Assembly (NCBI GenBank): GCA_030624355.1 | Contig: JAUXKG010000159.1 | Coordinates: forward strand, 1-6,353 | Direction of reading: 5' to 3' | Source of the DNA: Acidobacteriota bacterium | GTDB lineage: Bacteria; Acidobacteriota; UBA6911; RPQK01; JADFOI01 | DNA: 6,353 bases | In this document: positions 5,488-6,353 of the stretch, one piece after another | Position numbering within the stretch: position 1 is the first letter of the stretch | Layout of the letters: each line of letters starts with the position of its first letter | Translations under genes and position numbers: made by a program | Notes under the pieces: generated by a model | What the model saw: only the letters and a program-made list of their open reading frames with translations | What the model was told of the DNA's origin: nothing | Database searches by the model: none

Positions 5488-6345
5488 TCAGGCCGAATTC
5501 TCCACCGGTAGAAAGACACGAAAGGTACTCCCCGCTCCCGGACTACTCTCCACGTCTACCGCGCCACCGTGAGCCAACACGATATGCTTGACGATGGAGA
5601 GACCCAATCCGGTACCCCCCAGCTCCCGCGACCGAGCCTTGTCGACTCGGTAAAACCGCTCAAAGATACGATCTCGATCTCGTGGCTCAATCCCCACTCC
5701 CCGGTCCTGAATCTCAATCACAGCTTTTCCATTCTCCTGCCGGAGACGTATCCACACCTCTGCATCTCTCGGGCTGTATTTGAGAGCGTTGTCCAGCAGG
5801 TTGCTGGTGACCTGAGACAAGGCATCTTCGTCCCCAAGCAGTCTGACTGGATCTTCCGGCAGCCGTACCTCCACACGGATGTTACGCGCCTCAGCTGTCT
5901 GCGCTAGGCTCGTAACCGTTGAGCGGACAACCTCACACAAGTCAAGCAATTCGGTTTCCAGCATCCCGTTTCCCGATTCCAACTGTGACAATGTGAGCAA
6001 GTCGGTCACGATGGAAGAAAGCCTCATAGACTGGTTGCGAATCTTGGCGAGAAATCGTTCCCGGTCTTCATCCGTCATCTTCGGGTCGTCGATGACGGTC
6101 TCAACCAGGCCGCGCACCGCTGCAATGGGGGTCTTGAGTTCATGAGAGACATTGGCCACAAAATCCCGGCGAATCTGTTCCAGCCGATGCAGCTCCGACA
6201 TGCGATCGCGTGCACTTTCAGCCATCTGGTTGAGTGCTCCGGCCAATTTCCCGATCTCGTCGCTCCTGGTGATCGACAACCTCTGATCGTAGTCCCCTTG
6301 TGCCTGGGCCTCCGCCACCGAAGTCAGTGCCGTCAGAGGTGCTGA
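5488..6345 (-). CDS. PhoR-like sensor histidine kinase, C-terminal part, 5' end missing or frameshifted
   Basis: The signalling half of a membrane sensor kinase. Numbering from the GTG at 6316-6318: end of a HAMP domain (about 1-38, with SDEIGKLAGALNQMAE), then HisKA with the phosphoacceptor His59 in FVANVSHELKTPIAAVRG. The ATPase domain has the N-box SNLLDNALKYSP (172-183), G1 DRGVGI (205-210), the F-box region IFERFYRVDKARS (218-230) and G2 GGTGLGLSIVKHI (234-246). All catalytic elements are intact. The RVDKARSRELGGTGLG stretch is typical of PhoR-type kinases. The frame stays open past this GTG to 6345 (PLTALTS, still HAMP) and then meets TGA at 6346-6348; no ribosome binding site precedes the GTG. 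The natural gene therefore very probably starts beyond the window, with sensor domain and membrane helices lost. It converges on the efflux operon; its response regulator would lie to the right. Confidence 0.88.
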   Translation of the reverse strand, partial: SAPLTALTSVAEAQAQGDYDQRLSITRSDEIGKLAGALNQMAESARDRMSELHRLEQIRRDFVANVSHELKTPIAAVRGLVETVIDDPKMTDEDRERFLAKIRNQSMRLSSIVTDLLTLSQLESGNGMLETELLDLCEVVRSTVTSLAQTAEARNIRVEVRLPEDPVRLLGDEDALSQVTSNLLDNALKYSPRDAEVWIRLRQENGKAVIEIQDRGVGIEPRDRDRIFERFYRVDKARSRELGGTGLGLSIVKHIVLAHGGAVDVESSPGAGSTFRVFLPVENSA

Positions 6346-6353
6346 TCAACGTC

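Noticed and set aside
5569..5907. Plus-strand open frames opposite the kinase
   Set aside because: They are antisense to intact HATPase motifs and show no protein-like pattern.
1..6353. CRISPR array, tRNA, rRNA, riboswitch or replication origin
   Set aside because: No regularly spaced repeats, cloverleaf, conserved rRNA or riboswitch core, or iteron cluster was seen, and the non-coding gaps are all under 200 bases.

Overview
The window is a stretch of ordinary bacterial chromosome of moderate GC, tightly packed and without any rRNA, tRNA, CRISPR array or complete mobile element. The best-conserved genes form an ABC-type tripartite efflux system (MacA-like adaptor, separate ATPase, separate MacB/FtsX permease). 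A PhoR-like sensor kinase lies next to it, so the host has an inner membrane and a periplasm and is Gram-negative. From remembered family resemblance, the split MacAB proteins and the kinase look most like Acidobacteriota or a neighbouring deep-branching Gram-negative phylum. This is an impression, not a search result.

Left part (1-1842). An open frame runs off the left edge (1-102, plus). It is followed by a small unknown gene on the minus strand (115-354) with a very good ribosome binding site. A 156-base divergent region (355-510) holds two copies of a GTC-G/C-GAC palindrome, which could be operators. Next comes a DUF5343-type gene (511-1224, plus). It converges, with only 15 bases between, on a small four-helix membrane protein (1240-1650, minus). 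The 192-base region 1651-1842 separates this gene from macA. It holds a readable minus-strand promoter for the membrane gene and a perfect TATAAT for the efflux operon, the latter inside a 13-base palindrome.

Efflux operon (1843-5464, plus). The genes for MacA-like adaptor, ATPase and permease overlap at both junctions (1 base and 4 bases) and must be co-transcribed and translationally coupled. The adaptor would span the periplasm, the ATPase dimer would power the pump, and the permease would transmit the movement. The outer-membrane TolC partner is not in the window. The ATPase is the oddest protein here: its Walker B catalytic glutamate is aspartate and its D-loop aspartate is tyrosine, while all other ATPase motifs are intact.

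Right part (5488-6353, minus). The C-terminal part of a PhoR-like histidine kinase (end of HAMP, HisKA, HATPase) converges on the operon with 23 bases between. Its frame hits a stop inside the HAMP domain, 6-8 bases from the window edge, and the residues expected upstream appear in another frame. This suggests a frameshift or a sequence error near the edge.

I see no clearly new multi-gene system. The points most worth a second look are the degenerate ATPase, the two candidate operator regions and the broken kinase start.
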